The notes under the pieces: generated by a model | The model's input: the letters and a program-made list of their open reading frames with translations, nothing else | Told to the model about the DNA's origin: nothing | Database searches by the model: none | Part shown: in pieces, positions 1 through 9,024 of the stretch | How the letters are laid out: each line of letters begins with the position of its first letter | Position numbering within the stretch: the first letter of the stretch is position 1 | Translations under genes and position numbers: made by a program | Assembly: GCF_014636095.1 (NCBI RefSeq) | Contig: NZ_BMDV01000008.1 | Span: 35,340 to 99,339 of the forward strand | Direction of reading: 5' to 3' | Source of the DNA: Acinetobacter modestus | Lineage (GTDB): Bacteria > Pseudomonadota > Gammaproteobacteria > Pseudomonadales > Moraxellaceae | Length of the DNA stretch: 64,000 nucleotides

Positions 1-1181
1 TTACCAATTTGTTCTTTGGTACAGAAAATATGTGCATCATCTTGAGTAAAACCACGAACACGCATAATCCCGTGTAAAGAACCTGATGGCTCATTACGGT
101 GACAAGAACCAAATTCAGCCAAACGAATTGGTAAATCACGGTAAGATTTCAAGCCTTGGTTAAACACTTGTACGTGACAAGGACAGTTCATTGGCTTAAC
201 AGCATAGTTACGACTCTCTGAATGAGTTGTAAACATGTTATCTGCGTAGTTGGCTGCATGACCAGATTTTTCCCAAAGCGTAAAATCGACGATTTGCGGC
301 GTTTTAATCTCTAGGTAGCCATTGTCTTGCTGAACTTTACGCATGTATTGTTCAAGCACTTGGTAGATTGTCCAACCATTTGGATGCCAGAACACCATAC
401 CCGGTGCTTCTTCTTGCATATGGAATAAATCTAAAGCTTTACCAATTTTACGATGGTCACGCTTTTCTGCTTCTTCGATACGTTTGATATATGCAGCTAA
501 CTGTTTTTTATCAGCCCAAGCCGTACCATAGATACGTTGAAGCTGTTCATTCTTCGCATCACCACGCCAGTAAGCACCAGAGATTTTTGTGAGCTTGAAT
601 GATTTTAAGAATTTAGTGTTTGGTACGTGCGGACCACGGCACATATCCAAATAATCTTGATGGTAGTACAAGCCCATTTGTGTTTCATTCGGCATGTCTG
701 CGATCAAGCGCAATTTGTATTCTTCGCCACGTGCTGTGAATTCTGCAATCACCTCATCACGTGGTGTCATTTTTTTGATGACATCATAATCTTGGTCGAT
801 GAGCTTTTTCATACGCTCTTCAATCGCTGCCATATCATCTAAAGTAAAAGGACGTGGCATCCAGATGTCATAGTAGAAACCTTCTTCAATGACTGGACCA
901 ATTACCATTTTTGCTTCTGGAAACAGCTGCTTAACAGCGTGACCAACGAGATGTGCGCAAGAGTGACGAATAATTTCTACGCCTTCTTCATCTTTAGGCG
1001 TGATAATTTGTACAGTTGCATCTTCGGTAATCAAGTCTGAAGCATCGACTAGACGATCATTGACACGACCTGCTACGGTATTTTTCGCAAGACCCGGACC
1101 AATGCTTAATGCAACGTCCATCACAGATACGGCTTGATCAAACTGTTTTTGATCGCCATTTGGCAAAGTGATAATTGGCAT
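1..1181 (-). CDS. thrS: Threonyl-tRNA synthetase, C-terminal part cut by window edge
   Basis: Charges tRNA-Thr with threonine in the cytoplasm. About 393 N-terminal residues are present. In order they are a TGS domain (about 1-62), the editing domain with the zinc-type motif H73-xxx-H77 and a later MCRGPHVPN segment, and the start of the class II catalytic core. The core shows MNCPCH (zinc-binding Cys region), motif 2 ([10 protein letters not shown]) and DDAHIFC. Motif 3 and the anticodon domain lie beyond position 1. The ATG at 1181 is preceded by AAGGA at good spacing. What is seen is an intact reading frame to the edge; the family assignment is firm. Confidence 0.97.
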   Translation of the reverse strand, partial: MPIITLPNGDQKQFDQAVSVMDVALSIGPGLAKNTVAGRVNDRLVDASDLITEDATVQIITPKDEEGVEIIRHSCAHLVGHAVKQLFPEAKMVIGPVIEEGFYYDIWMPRPFTLDDMAAIEERMKKLIDQDYDVIKKMTPRDEVIAEFTARGEEYKLRLIADMPNETQMGLYYHQDYLDMCRGPHVPNTKFLKSFKLTKISGAYWRGDAKNEQLQRIYGTAWADKKQLAAYIKRIEEAEKRDHRKIGKALDLFHMQEEAPGMVFWHPNGWTIYQVLEQYMRKVQQDNGYLEIKTPQIVDFTLWEKSGHAANYADNMFTTHSESRNYAVKPMNCPCHVQVFNQGLKSYRDLPIRLAEFGSCHRNEPSGSLHGIMRVRGFTQDDAHIFCTKEQIG

Positions 1182-1445
1182 AATAAAATCCTTAAGGAGT
1201 GATGCCCTATACGAAGGAGCATATCACCGCGAGATTATGTATTGAGGCGAACCTCAAAAGATAAAAAACGGCGGATAAAAAAGTATTCAAGATTTTACAC
1301 AGGTTTAGTTGAGGATGAAACCTTTGAATCATAAAAACCTAGATTGATTAGGCTTCATCTCCGACTAAAGCCTAAATGATTTAGACTGAATGACGCACTA
1401 TGTTGATATAGATATAAATGAAAAAAACACAAATGGAGCAAACAC
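1182..1445. promoter_or_regulatory. Divergent thrS / acyl-CoA synthetase promoter region with leader hairpin
   Basis: This 264-bp gap separates two divergent genes and must hold both promoters, although no convincing pair of hexamers stands out. Positions 1242-1257 form a 6-bp inverted repeat (TTGAGG/CCTCAA). Read in the thrS direction it has a UUCG loop, about 60 nt upstream of the thrS ATG and not followed by a T-run, so it is not a terminator. In E. coli thrS is controlled by a structured leader; a similar role here is inference only. Confidence 0.35.
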
Positions 1446-3089
1446 ATGGTTAGTGCATATGATGAATTACCGAGAACCCCTGCAAATTTCGTTGCTTTAT
1501 CACCTTTACGTTATTTAGAACGTGCTGCTTATATTTATCCACACCAAGCCGCAATTATTCATGGGGAACGTCAAATCACATGGCAACAAAGCTATCAACG
1601 TTGCCGCCAGTTTGCACATCAGCTCACTCAGTTAGGAATTCAAAAGAATGATACCGTTTCGGTACTCTTGCCAAATGTACCTGCAATGATTGAGGCACAT
1701 TTTGCTGTACCAATGGCAGGTGCAGTACTCAATACGCTGAATACTCGCCTCGATGCCAAAACTATTGCTTTTATGCTGGCTCATGCAGAATCAAAAGTTC
1801 TTTTGGTCGATCCAGAATTCAGATCACTTGCTGAAGAAGCATTAAAGCTGATCACTCAAGATATTATTGTGATTGATGTATTTGATCAGGAGTATGAAGG
1901 TGAGCAAATTGCGATTGGTCAATACGAATATGAATCATGGTTAGCACAAGGTAATCCTGAATTTGAATGGCTACTTCCACAAGATGAATGGGATGCGATT
2001 AGTCTGAATTACACTTCAGGAACCACAGGCAATCCAAAAGGTGTGGTTTATCACCATCGCGGCGCTTATCTCAATGCGGCCAGTAATATTTTGGCATGCG
2101 GTATGAAGCCTCGTGCGGTTTATCTATGGACGCTACCACTATTTCACTGTAATGGTTGGTGTTTTGCATGGTCAATTGCAGCTAGTGGCGGCACCAATAT
2201 TTGCTTACGTCGAGTTGATCCAGTTTTAATTTTTAAATATATCGCTGAACACAAAGTCGATTATTTCTGCGGTGCGCCAATTGTCTTATCGATGCTCATC
2301 AATACTCCAGCAGAACAAAAAACAGCTTTCAACCACCATGTTGAAGTCATGGTTGCGGGCGCTGCGCCACCTGTGGCAATCATCGAGGGGATGCGTCATA
2401 TTGGAATTAATGTCAATCATGTCTATGGTTTGACAGAAACGTATGGTCCATCGGCATTATGTGCTTCGCAAGCAGGATGGAGTGACTTATCCATTCAAGA
2501 ACAAGCACAACTACACTCTCGTCAAGGTGTTCCTTATCCACTCCAAGACAGTATGAGAGTACTTGATCCTGAAACGATGCAACCAGTACCGAATGATGGG
2601 CAAACCATGGGCGAAATTATGTTTCGTGGTAACATCGTGATGAAAGGTTATCTCAAAAATCCACAAGCGACTGAAGAAGCTTTTAAAGGTGGTTGGTTTC
2701 ATACAGGAGATCTAGCTGTTTGCCATCCTGATGGTTATGCCAAAATTACTGATCGCTCTAAAGATATTATCATTTCAGGTGGCGAAAATATTTCATCACT
2801 CGAAGTCGAAGATGTACTTTACCGCCACCCTGCTGTACTCACCGCCGCAGTGGTCGCAAAACCTGATGAACGTTGGCAAGAAGTGCCTTGTGCATTTATT
2901 GAGTTGAAGCAAGGTGCATCTGCTTCCGCAGAAGAGATTATTGCACATTGCCAAAAAGAACTGGCTCGCTTTAAAGTTCCCAAAGATGTGGTAATTACTG
3001 AGATTCCAAAAACATCGACAGGGAAATTACAGAAATTTATTTTAAGAGAATGGGCAAAAGAACGAGCAAGCGTTTCGTTTGCGAATTAA
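1446..3089 (+). CDS. Acyl-CoA synthetase (AMP-forming, medium/long-chain type)
   Basis: Activates a carboxylic acid to its CoA thioester via an acyl-adenylate. The 547 residues have the ANL superfamily signatures: the P-loop YTSGTTGNPKG at 189-199, the YGLTETYGP adenine-binding motif, GWFHTGDLA, and the C-terminal KTSTGKLQKF with catalytic Lys527. The family includes AlkK-like medium-chain ligases and DmdB-like enzymes; the substrate cannot be read from the sequence. It is monocistronic, divergent from thrS, and ends in a strong terminator shared with darP. P. aeruginosa AtuH is also an acyl-CoA ligase, but this gene is 45 kb from the atu cluster, so a link is only a possibility. Confidence 0.85.
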   Translation: MVSAYDELPRTPANFVALSPLRYLERAAYIYPHQAAIIHGERQITWQQSYQRCRQFAHQLTQLGIQKNDTVSVLLPNVPAMIEAHFAVPMAGAVLNTLNTRLDAKTIAFMLAHAESKVLLVDPEFRSLAEEALKLITQDIIVIDVFDQEYEGEQIAIGQYEYESWLAQGNPEFEWLLPQDEWDAISLNYTSGTTGNPKGVVYHHRGAYLNAASNILACGMKPRAVYLWTLPLFHCNGWCFAWSIAASGGTNICLRRVDPVLIFKYIAEHKVDYFCGAPIVLSMLINTPAEQKTAFNHHVEVMVAGAAPPVAIIEGMRHIGINVNHVYGLTETYGPSALCASQAGWSDLSIQEQAQLHSRQGVPYPLQDSMRVLDPETMQPVPNDGQTMGEIMFRGNIVMKGYLKNPQATEEAFKGGWFHTGDLAVCHPDGYAKITDRSKDIIISGGENISSLEVEDVLYRHPAVLTAAVVAKPDERWQEVPCAFIELKQGASASAEEIIAHCQKELARFKVPKDVVITEIPKTSTGKLQKFILREWAKERASVSFAN

Positions 3090-3101
3090 CCCCTAAAAAC
3101 A

Positions 3102-3131
3102 AAAAAGAAGTTTCAACTGAAACTTCTTTTT
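3102..3131. terminator. Bidirectional rho-independent terminator
   Basis: A 13-bp perfect stem (AAAAAGAAGTTTC / GAAACTTCTTTTT) with a 4-nt loop lies between the convergent acyl-CoA synthetase and darP genes. The A-run on one side and the T-run on the other allow termination in both directions. Confidence 0.9.
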
Positions 3132-3135
3132 GGCT

Positions 3136-3675
3136 TTAACCTTGATCAGATAACAAGGCGACTTGCTGTACATAGTTCACAAATTTGAGCTTGGATGCGG
3201 CAAGTTCTTCTTCACTCACCTGCTGTTTGATATCTCGATGAATGCGTAAAACATGCTGGCGCAAAGTATGGCGTTCAGAAGCATTAAAAACTTTACTAAA
3301 CTCATTAATGATTGGATCACCTTGATCAATCATTCGATCTACCCAACGCATCAATTGCATTTGTTTTTTAGCACCTTGTTGCGGTGTCAAATAAGATAAA
3401 ATCGTGGTTTCATTTTCATTACGCAATAACTTACCAACACGTTGAAACTGACGACGACGTGCTTCAAATGAACTGATCTTCTGCACTTCGAGTAATGCAT
3501 CAATCAAACGCTCATCGACAGGAAGCTTTTGAATTTGTTTTGGATTGAGTTGAGCCAATTGCTCACCTAAAGCAGCCATACGTTGCACAGCTTTTTTTTG
3601 CTCGGTTCTACTCGCACGTCCATCTAATGACTCAAAATCTTCATCTGTATAACGTTGTTGGGTACCACGTGCCAC
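3136..3675 (-). CDS. darP: Ribosome-associated protein DarP/YjgA (DUF615)
   Basis: Small basic protein of 179 residues. In E. coli, YjgA/DarP associates with late 50S ribosome precursors and promotes peptidyl transferase centre maturation. The family core is visible: DERLIDALLEVQKI followed by RRRQFQRVGKLLR, then a helical C-terminal half with RMIDQGD. It is the last gene of the leftward operon, 2 bp after npr. The ATG start is supported by the near-contact with the upstream stop. Confidence 0.9.
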   Translation of the reverse strand: MARGTQQRYTDEDFESLDGRASRTEQKKAVQRMAALGEQLAQLNPKQIQKLPVDERLIDALLEVQKISSFEARRRQFQRVGKLLRNENETTILSYLTPQQGAKKQMQLMRWVDRMIDQGDPIINEFSKVFNASERHTLRQHVLRIHRDIKQQVSEEELAASKLKFVNYVQQVALLSDQG

Positions 3676-3677
3676 TA

Positions 3678-3947
3678 TTACTCTGCCTCATAAAATTTTG
3701 CTGCGAACAGCGTTTGAATTTCTTCCAGTGCTTTTTCTTCATCAGCACCATCAATCACCAATCTTAATGTTGTGCCTTTACCAGCACCCAACATCAACAA
3801 TGACATAATATTTTTTGCATCAATCAACTTTTCACCCTTACCAATTTGTATCGAAGAGCTAAACTTGGTTGTGACTTCAATAAGTTTACCAGATGCACGT
3901 GCATGTAAACCGAGTTTATTAATTACATCAATTGTTGTGTCTATCAT
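3678..3947 (-). CDS. HPr-family phosphocarrier protein (NPr type)
   Basis: An 89-residue PTS phosphocarrier. The active-site motif GLHARAS places the phosphorylatable histidine at residue 15. At the position of the regulatory Ser46 of sugar HPr the sequence reads DAKNIMSLL, with Asn rather than Ser. Together with the position directly after rapZ (4-bp overlap), this points to nitrogen-PTS NPr (PtsO) rather than sugar HPr. EI-Ntr and EIIA-Ntr are not in this window. In E. coli npr also follows rapZ, so the pair is conserved. Confidence 0.9.
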   Translation of the reverse strand: MIDTTIDVINKLGLHARASGKLIEVTTKFSSSIQIGKGEKLIDAKNIMSLLMLGAGKGTTLRLVIDGADEEKALEEIQTLFAAKFYEAE

Positions 3948-4795
3948 GACCAGTGCTTCATTTCTCTATGTAAGATTTGGACAGTCCATTTTGCCTTAAG
4001 GGCCTGTTTGAGTCTATCCACGATATAAACTGAACGATGTTGCCCACCTGTACATCCCACTGAAATGGTCATGTAATGTCGATGTCCTTCTGCAAAAGCT
4101 GGCAACCATTTTTCTAAGAAGTTATAAATATCGGTAAACATTTCATTGGTTTGTTGATTGCTTTCTAAAAAACGGCAGACGGGATCATCCAACCCAGAAA
4201 GACGACGCAACTCTAAATCCCAGTGCGGATTAGGTAAATGACGCACATCAAATACATAATCGGCATCAAGCGGAATGCCATGTTTATAGCCAAACGATTG
4301 TAGAATCACAATCAACTTATCAGACTGCCCCAATCGAGACAGCAAGATATGTTTGAGATCATGAACACTTTTACCCGTCGTATCAATATGCACCGTAGAG
4401 CGGAATTGTATCGGGATGAGCAACTGTTTTTCTTCCTGTATACATTGCAACAGGCTATTAAAACGATTTGCTAAAGGATGTGGTCTACGCGAAGAGCTAA
4501 ACCGTGCAACTAAGTCTTGATCTTGCGTGGTTAAATAAATGATATCCACCGTACCATGTTTTTTTAATTGTTCAAAAACATGATCGAACTCTTGCATATC
4601 CGCACGAGTACTTCGAATATCCACACCTAATGCTAACTGCTCTAAATTATTTTCATGATCCAGTTTAGCTACAATTTCAGGCAATAATGCCAAAGGTAAA
4701 TTATCTATACAATAATAGCCCAAATCTTCAAGCACCTGTAATGCAGATGATTTTCCTGAACCTGACTGTCCTGTAACGATAAGAATACGCTTCAT
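3944..4795 (-). CDS. rapZ: RapZ RNase adapter / nucleotide-binding protein
   Basis: 283 residues with an N-terminal Walker A motif GQSGSGKS (8-15) and the conserved C-terminal domain with the motif [11 protein letters not shown]. In enterobacteria RapZ delivers the sRNA GlmZ to RNase E and senses glucosamine-6-phosphate. Outside that group the family is conserved but the target is unknown, and GlmY/GlmZ were not seen here. It overlaps npr by 4 bp and follows panC by 23 bp. Confidence 0.93.
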   Translation of the reverse strand: MKRILIVTGQSGSGKSSALQVLEDLGYYCIDNLPLALLPEIVAKLDHENNLEQLALGVDIRSTRADMQEFDHVFEQLKKHGTVDIIYLTTQDQDLVARFSSSRRPHPLANRFNSLLQCIQEEKQLLIPIQFRSTVHIDTTGKSVHDLKHILLSRLGQSDKLIVILQSFGYKHGIPLDADYVFDVRHLPNPHWDLELRRLSGLDDPVCRFLESNQQTNEMFTDIYNFLEKWLPAFAEGHRHYMTISVGCTGGQHRSVYIVDRLKQALKAKWTVQILHREMKHWS

Positions 4796-4818
4796 CGCAT
4801 ATCGCCCTTTAATTTATT

Positions 4819-5664
4819 TTATGTTTTGAAATTAATTTGTAAATTATCAATCAAACGTGTTGAACCTAATTTAGCCGCAATAAATAAAACTAAATCACGA
4901 TCAAACTCGTCAATTGGTTGCAAATTAGGTTGACGAGCCTCTACATAATCCACAACAAATCCAGCTCGTGTCAATTCCGTTGAGATATTTGCTAACACTT
5001 GTGAAAGTGATTGCCCCTCTCCCAAACCAACCTCAGCTTGTTTTAACAACTGATAAATTGTTGGCGCAATACTTCGTTGCTCTTCTGACAAATAACCATT
5101 GCGTGAACTTAAAGCCAAACCATCTGCTGCTCGTACAATTGGTACGCCGATGACTTCCAATGGAATATTTAAATCCTGCACCAACTGACGAATTACAGCC
5201 AATTGTTGATAATCTTTTTGCCCAAAAAAAGCATAATCAGGTTGTACAATATTGAATAGTTTAGTGACAACAACCGCCACACCATCAAAATGACCTGGAC
5301 GCGATTGACCACATAAATCATTGGTAATTTGACTAACACTAATATTGGTTAAACGAGGCTGCTTGCCATACATTTGATCGACAGAAGGGGCAAAAATAAT
5401 GTCACACCCTACATCTGCCAACAAACGACTATCTTGTTCTAACGTACGTGGATAACTATCAAAATCTTCACCCGCACCAAACTGGATTGGATTAACAAAA
5501 ATACTCACCACCACGACATCACAGATTTTTTTTGCGGCGCGCACTAAAGTCAAATGACCTTCATGCAAGTTCCCCATAGTTGGAACAAAACCAATAAGTT
5601 TTTTTGCTGTTCTTGCGGGAGCTAATGATGCAGTTAAGCCTTGTATTGTTGTTTCTGTTTTCAT
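4819..5664 (-). CDS. panC: Pantothenate synthetase
   Basis: Joins pantoate and beta-alanine using ATP, the last step of vitamin B5 synthesis. The 281 residues have a cytidylyltransferase-like fold. The HIGH-type motif TMGNLHEGH is at 29-37, and FGQKDYQQ and the LSSRNGYLS loop with the nucleotide-binding KMSKS-like segment are present. The start lies 3 bp after the panB stop, indicating coupled translation. Its substrate comes from the panB product next door. Confidence 0.96.
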   Translation of the reverse strand: MKTETTIQGLTASLAPARTAKKLIGFVPTMGNLHEGHLTLVRAAKKICDVVVVSIFVNPIQFGAGEDFDSYPRTLEQDSRLLADVGCDIIFAPSVDQMYGKQPRLTNISVSQITNDLCGQSRPGHFDGVAVVVTKLFNIVQPDYAFFGQKDYQQLAVIRQLVQDLNIPLEVIGVPIVRAADGLALSSRNGYLSEEQRSIAPTIYQLLKQAEVGLGEGQSLSQVLANISTELTRAGFVVDYVEARQPNLQPIDEFDRDLVLFIAAKLGSTRLIDNLQINFKT

Positions 5665-5667
5665 GAG

Positions 5668-6477
5668 TTAGAGCTCAACTTGAAAAGTGTGTTCTTTAGC
5701 AGGAAATGATTGGTTTTGAACAGCTGCATGATACGATTTAAATGCATCTACAATTGCTGTTTCGCCCGCTTGTTCTTTCATGAAATTACGCACAAAACGC
5801 GCAACTCGACCAAAAGTCAAACCAAGCATGTCTTGTACAACCAAAACTTGTCCATCAGTTTCATTGCCTGCACCAATACCAATCACTGGAGTATTAGGAA
5901 ATAGTTCAGCAATTTCCTTGCCTAACTGAGCTGGAACACACTCTAATAATAATACCGCAGCACCTGCATCAACCACAGCTTGGCAATCCGCAATTAATTG
6001 ATCAGCTGCTTCACGCGTTCGTGCTTGAAGTTTATAGCCACCGAATACGTGTACTGATTGTGGCGTTAAACCCAAATGCACGCAGACAGGAATACCATTA
6101 CGTGTCAAAACTTGGACTAATTCACTTAACCACGCACCACCTTCAATCTTGACCATCTGTGCGCCAACTTGCATTACTGCTTTTGCATTTTTCAAACCAT
6201 CTTCAAGCGTTGCATAACTCATAAATGGTAGATCAGTCATAATTAAGGCGTGCGAATTACCACGACGTACAGCTGCTGTATGATAAGCCATATCTTCAAC
6301 TGTCACAGGAAGTGTGGAATCTCTTCCTTGAATCGCCATTCCTAGAGAATCACCAATTAAAATTGTATCAATTTCAGCTAATTCCATCGCTTTAGCCATA
6401 CTTGCATCGTAACAAGTAAGACATGAGAACTTACGTCCATCAGCTTTAAATTTTCTTAAGTCACTTAGACTAATCAT
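5668..6477 (-). CDS. panB: Ketopantoate hydroxymethyltransferase
   Basis: Transfers a hydroxymethyl group from methylene-tetrahydrofolate to alpha-ketoisovalerate. The metal-binding GDSLGM motif and the HLGLTPQS segment are present, about 269 residues in all. An upstream in-frame ATG at 6498 exists, but GAGG sits 8 nt before the ATG at 6477, and the family usually starts just before the LRKFKADGRKF segment, so 6477 is preferred. It lies next to folK, a folate-synthesis gene, in the same leftward operon. Confidence 0.95.
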   Translation of the reverse strand: MISLSDLRKFKADGRKFSCLTCYDASMAKAMELAEIDTILIGDSLGMAIQGRDSTLPVTVEDMAYHTAAVRRGNSHALIMTDLPFMSYATLEDGLKNAKAVMQVGAQMVKIEGGAWLSELVQVLTRNGIPVCVHLGLTPQSVHVFGGYKLQARTREAADQLIADCQAVVDAGAAVLLLECVPAQLGKEIAELFPNTPVIGIGAGNETDGQVLVVQDMLGLTFGRVARFVRNFMKEQAGETAIVDAFKSYHAAVQNQSFPAKEHTFQVEL

Positions 6478-6516
6478 GATGATATCCTCTGCAGGCATTT
6501 CCAGAACGAAACAATC

Positions 6517-7005
6517 TTACGCAGTTGCCCAAGATTGATCTGCGATTACAGTCAAGTTTGCTTGCTGCACTAGTTCTAAATCTTTTAATGAGTGCCCATT
6601 TAACTGTAAATGAGCATCTAAATCTAATAAGGGAAGGATCACAAAATCACGTTCTAAAATACCAATATGTGGTACGGTCAAACGTTCATTTTGAATCTGC
6701 TCTTGACCATAAATCAATAGATCTAAATCAAGCGTGCGCTCTCCCCATCGCCTTAAACGAATACGACCTGCTTCTTGCTCAAATTGTTGTAATTGGTCTA
6801 ATAAGGCAAGTGCTTCAAGTGTCGTGTCCAATTGAACAACGGCATTTAGATAATTTGGCTGGTCCTGAGGACCCATCGGTGGACTTTGATAAAGCCTTGA
6901 AACTTTTACCGAACCTAAACTAGCCAACTTCACAACAGCTTCGCTAAGAAGCTGTTGTGAATCACCTAAGTTACTGCCTAAACCGATATAGGTACGAATA
7001 GTCAT
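6517..7005 (-). CDS. folK: 6-Hydroxymethyl-7,8-dihydropterin pyrophosphokinase
   Basis: Pyrophosphorylates 6-hydroxymethyl-dihydropterin before condensation with p-aminobenzoate in folate synthesis. The 162 residues show the N-terminal GLGSNLGD motif and the signature RWGERTLDLDLLIYG. The first 4 bp overlap the end of pcnB, suggesting translational coupling, an arrangement also found in E. coli (pcnB-folK). Confidence 0.96.
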   Translation of the reverse strand: MTIRTYIGLGSNLGDSQQLLSEAVVKLASLGSVKVSRLYQSPPMGPQDQPNYLNAVVQLDTTLEALALLDQLQQFEQEAGRIRLRRWGERTLDLDLLIYGQEQIQNERLTVPHIGILERDFVILPLLDLDAHLQLNGHSLKDLELVQQANLTVIADQSWATA

Positions 7006-8456
7006 TGCGTCGGTCCAAAAACCACTTGGCTCAGATCACGTTGTACACGCTTACGCTTAAGGATCGGATGATCTGCATTGATTTGTCCAGAAATGGCAGT
7101 CGCTTTTTCAATAAAACGGCTAGTTGATTCATCTGCTCTAACACGTTCTTTCTTGGCACGGCGGCTTCTCGGCTCAGGGACATTCACCAAAGGCTCAATC
7201 TCAGTGGTCTTTGGCTCATCAACTTCAACTGTCTTACGACGTGTTTTACTACGTTGACGGTTGTACTGACGAATTGCGACTTCTTTCTGATCGATTGACA
7301 TTTCTTGGTAAGCTTCCCACCAAATACCCATGCCTTCGGTACTGCTATCACCTGATTTCTCACGTAACAACAAGAAGTCAAAGCCTGCACGGAAACGTGC
7401 ATGTCCAGCTAAAGCTTCAATTTGCTGTGGTTTTGGATTAAGCAAACGGGTTTGCATTTCCCATACTTCACGAATGAAAGTTTCAGCAAAACGGGGAATA
7501 ATGGTACGTGTGGCTTGACGTTTCAATACATCTAAACCAGCTTGGGCACGTGCTTCAGCAGGAACAACACCTTTATTTAAATAAAAATCACAACGCTCTA
7601 AGAATGGCTTCCACAACAATACTGCATAAAAAAATGCGGGATTAATAGTCTTACCAATTTGAATTCGTTGATCAGTATTTTTAGCTGCACGTTCGATGAA
7701 AGCTGTTAGATTTGGAGGAATTTCAGCAAATAATTGCTTCCAAACACCAAACTCAATCAGCATCGGCAAAACGCGTGCAAGATGCCCCATAGTAAATAAT
7801 TTTTGAGACTCATCGTATAATCGATGAGGCGAAACGTCACGTAACAGTTGCGTCATTTCAACATCAAAAACATCAATAATCGATTGATCAATTTGGAAGT
7901 TGAGTTTCGCAGCAAAACGTAAAGCACGTAACATCCGAACAGGATCTTCTTCAAATCGCTGTGCAGGCTCACCTAAAAAACGCAAAGTACGCGTTTTAAT
8001 ATCATCAACTGCATGACAAAAATCTAACACGATCGCTTGGCGCGGTTGATAATACAAAGTATTAATTGAGAAATCTCGACGCGCAAAATCTTGCTCAATT
8101 GTTCCCCAATTATTATCTCGCAGGATCATACCAGAAGCACTGGTGACTGCTTTTTTGGGAGGAGCGCGGAAAGTTGCGACTTCAATCAGTTCGCGACCAG
8201 AATAAACATGTGCTAATTCGAAACGTCGACCAATAATTCGGCAACGTCGACCAAAAACTTCTTTCACTTGTGCTGGTGTTGCATTGGTGACAGCATCAAA
8301 ATCCTTAGGATTAAGACCTAACATCATATCGCGAACACCGCCGCCCACAATATATGCCTCATAGCCCGCTTTCGTTAGGCTATCGATTACATCTAATATT
8401 GAAGAAGGGAGTTGGGCTGTGGACAAACCACATTTTGACGCACGCAAAGTTTGCAA
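7002..8456 (-). CDS. pcnB: Poly(A) polymerase I
   Basis: Adds 3' poly(A) tails to RNA and so promotes decay. The 484 residues have the class II nucleotidyltransferase core VGGGVRDMMLG followed by the catalytic D52 and D54 in NPKDFD, then RRDFSINTLYY. A C-terminal tail of about 90 residues is rich in Lys and Arg, as is usual in PAP I rather than CCA-adding enzymes. It heads the run pcnB-folK-panB-panC-rapZ-npr-darP. Confidence 0.95.
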   Translation of the reverse strand: MQTLRASKCGLSTAQLPSSILDVIDSLTKAGYEAYIVGGGVRDMMLGLNPKDFDAVTNATPAQVKEVFGRRCRIIGRRFELAHVYSGRELIEVATFRAPPKKAVTSASGMILRDNNWGTIEQDFARRDFSINTLYYQPRQAIVLDFCHAVDDIKTRTLRFLGEPAQRFEEDPVRMLRALRFAAKLNFQIDQSIIDVFDVEMTQLLRDVSPHRLYDESQKLFTMGHLARVLPMLIEFGVWKQLFAEIPPNLTAFIERAAKNTDQRIQIGKTINPAFFYAVLLWKPFLERCDFYLNKGVVPAEARAQAGLDVLKRQATRTIIPRFAETFIREVWEMQTRLLNPKPQQIEALAGHARFRAGFDFLLLREKSGDSSTEGMGIWWEAYQEMSIDQKEVAIRQYNRQRSKTRRKTVEVDEPKTTEIEPLVNVPEPRSRRAKKERVRADESTSRFIEKATAISGQINADHPILKRKRVQRDLSQVVFGPTQ

Positions 8457-8536
8457 AAGACACTGTCTCCTACGTCAGGACGTAAATAACAATTTGTCGC
8501 TAATCATAGCTCTAACACACTCAAAGGGCAATTTAT

Positions 8537-8556
8537 TCTGTTGAAGTTTCAACAGA
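8537..8556. promoter_or_regulatory. Perfect 9-bp inverted repeat upstream of pcnB
   Basis: TCTGTTGAA and TTCAACAGA are separated by 2 bp in the 139-bp gap between the comEA-like gene and pcnB. There is no T-run in either direction, so it is more like an operator or an mRNA hairpin than a terminator. The binding protein, if any, is unknown. Confidence 0.35.
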
Positions 8557-8595
8557 TCAGTATGTTTTAATTGCAATATCATCTTTATTTTTATC

Positions 8596-9024
8596 CTATA
8601 ATCCTAAGCGTGCTTTATTTTTTTCAAGCAATTTTGGACCAATTCCTTTGACATTGACCAACTCGTCCACCGTTTTAAAACCACCATTCTTTTGGCGATA
8701 TTCAACAATTGCCTGAGCCTTTTTCTCACCAACGCCATTTAAAGTCTGTAACTGCTGTAAATTTGCTTGGTTCAAACTAATCTTATCTCCCTGAATATTG
8801 ACAGGGGATGAAACTTGCTGAGAGCTTTTCTGTGGTGTAGGTCTTGATAAATAATAATTATTGTTAGGCTGCTTCGCTAATTGCTGATCACGTGCTTGTT
8901 GTTGAGCTTTCCATTTTTCATAGGATTGATCAAATGGTTGTGCACTCACACAATCAAAGCAGCTTAAAAATATAAAAATAAACAGAATAAAGTTATGTTT
9001 GCTGCTTGGTTGCGGCAAATTCAT
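8596..9024 (-). CDS. ComEA-like helix-hairpin-helix DNA-binding protein, exported
   Basis: 142 residues: a signal peptide (about 1-28, hydrophobic FILFIFIFL then VSA), a Gln-rich linker, and a C-terminal ComEA-type domain with two helix-hairpin-helix motifs (LNGVGEKKAQAIVEY and VKGIGPKLLEK). Periplasmic ComEA binds incoming DNA and pulls it through the outer membrane in natural transformation. That role is likely for Acinetobacter but is inferred. The gene starts 32 bp inside mazG; AGGGG precedes the ATG. Confidence 0.8.
   Translation of the reverse strand: MNLPQPSSKHNFILFIFIFLSCFDCVSAQPFDQSYEKWKAQQQARDQQLAKQPNNNYYLSRPTPQKSSQQVSSPVNIQGDKISLNQANLQQLQTLNGVGEKKAQAIVEYRQKNGGFKTVDELVNVKGIGPKLLEKNKARLGL

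Noticed and set aside
627..842. 71-codon ORF on the + strand
   Set aside because: It lies wholly inside thrS on the opposite strand and has no recognised motif; a shadow frame.
3678..3947. Sugar-PTS HPr
   Set aside because: Asn replaces the regulatory Ser46 and the gene follows rapZ, so the NPr type is preferred.
6525..6923. 132-codon ORF opposite folK
   Set aside because: folK has full family motifs in the other strand; this frame shows none.
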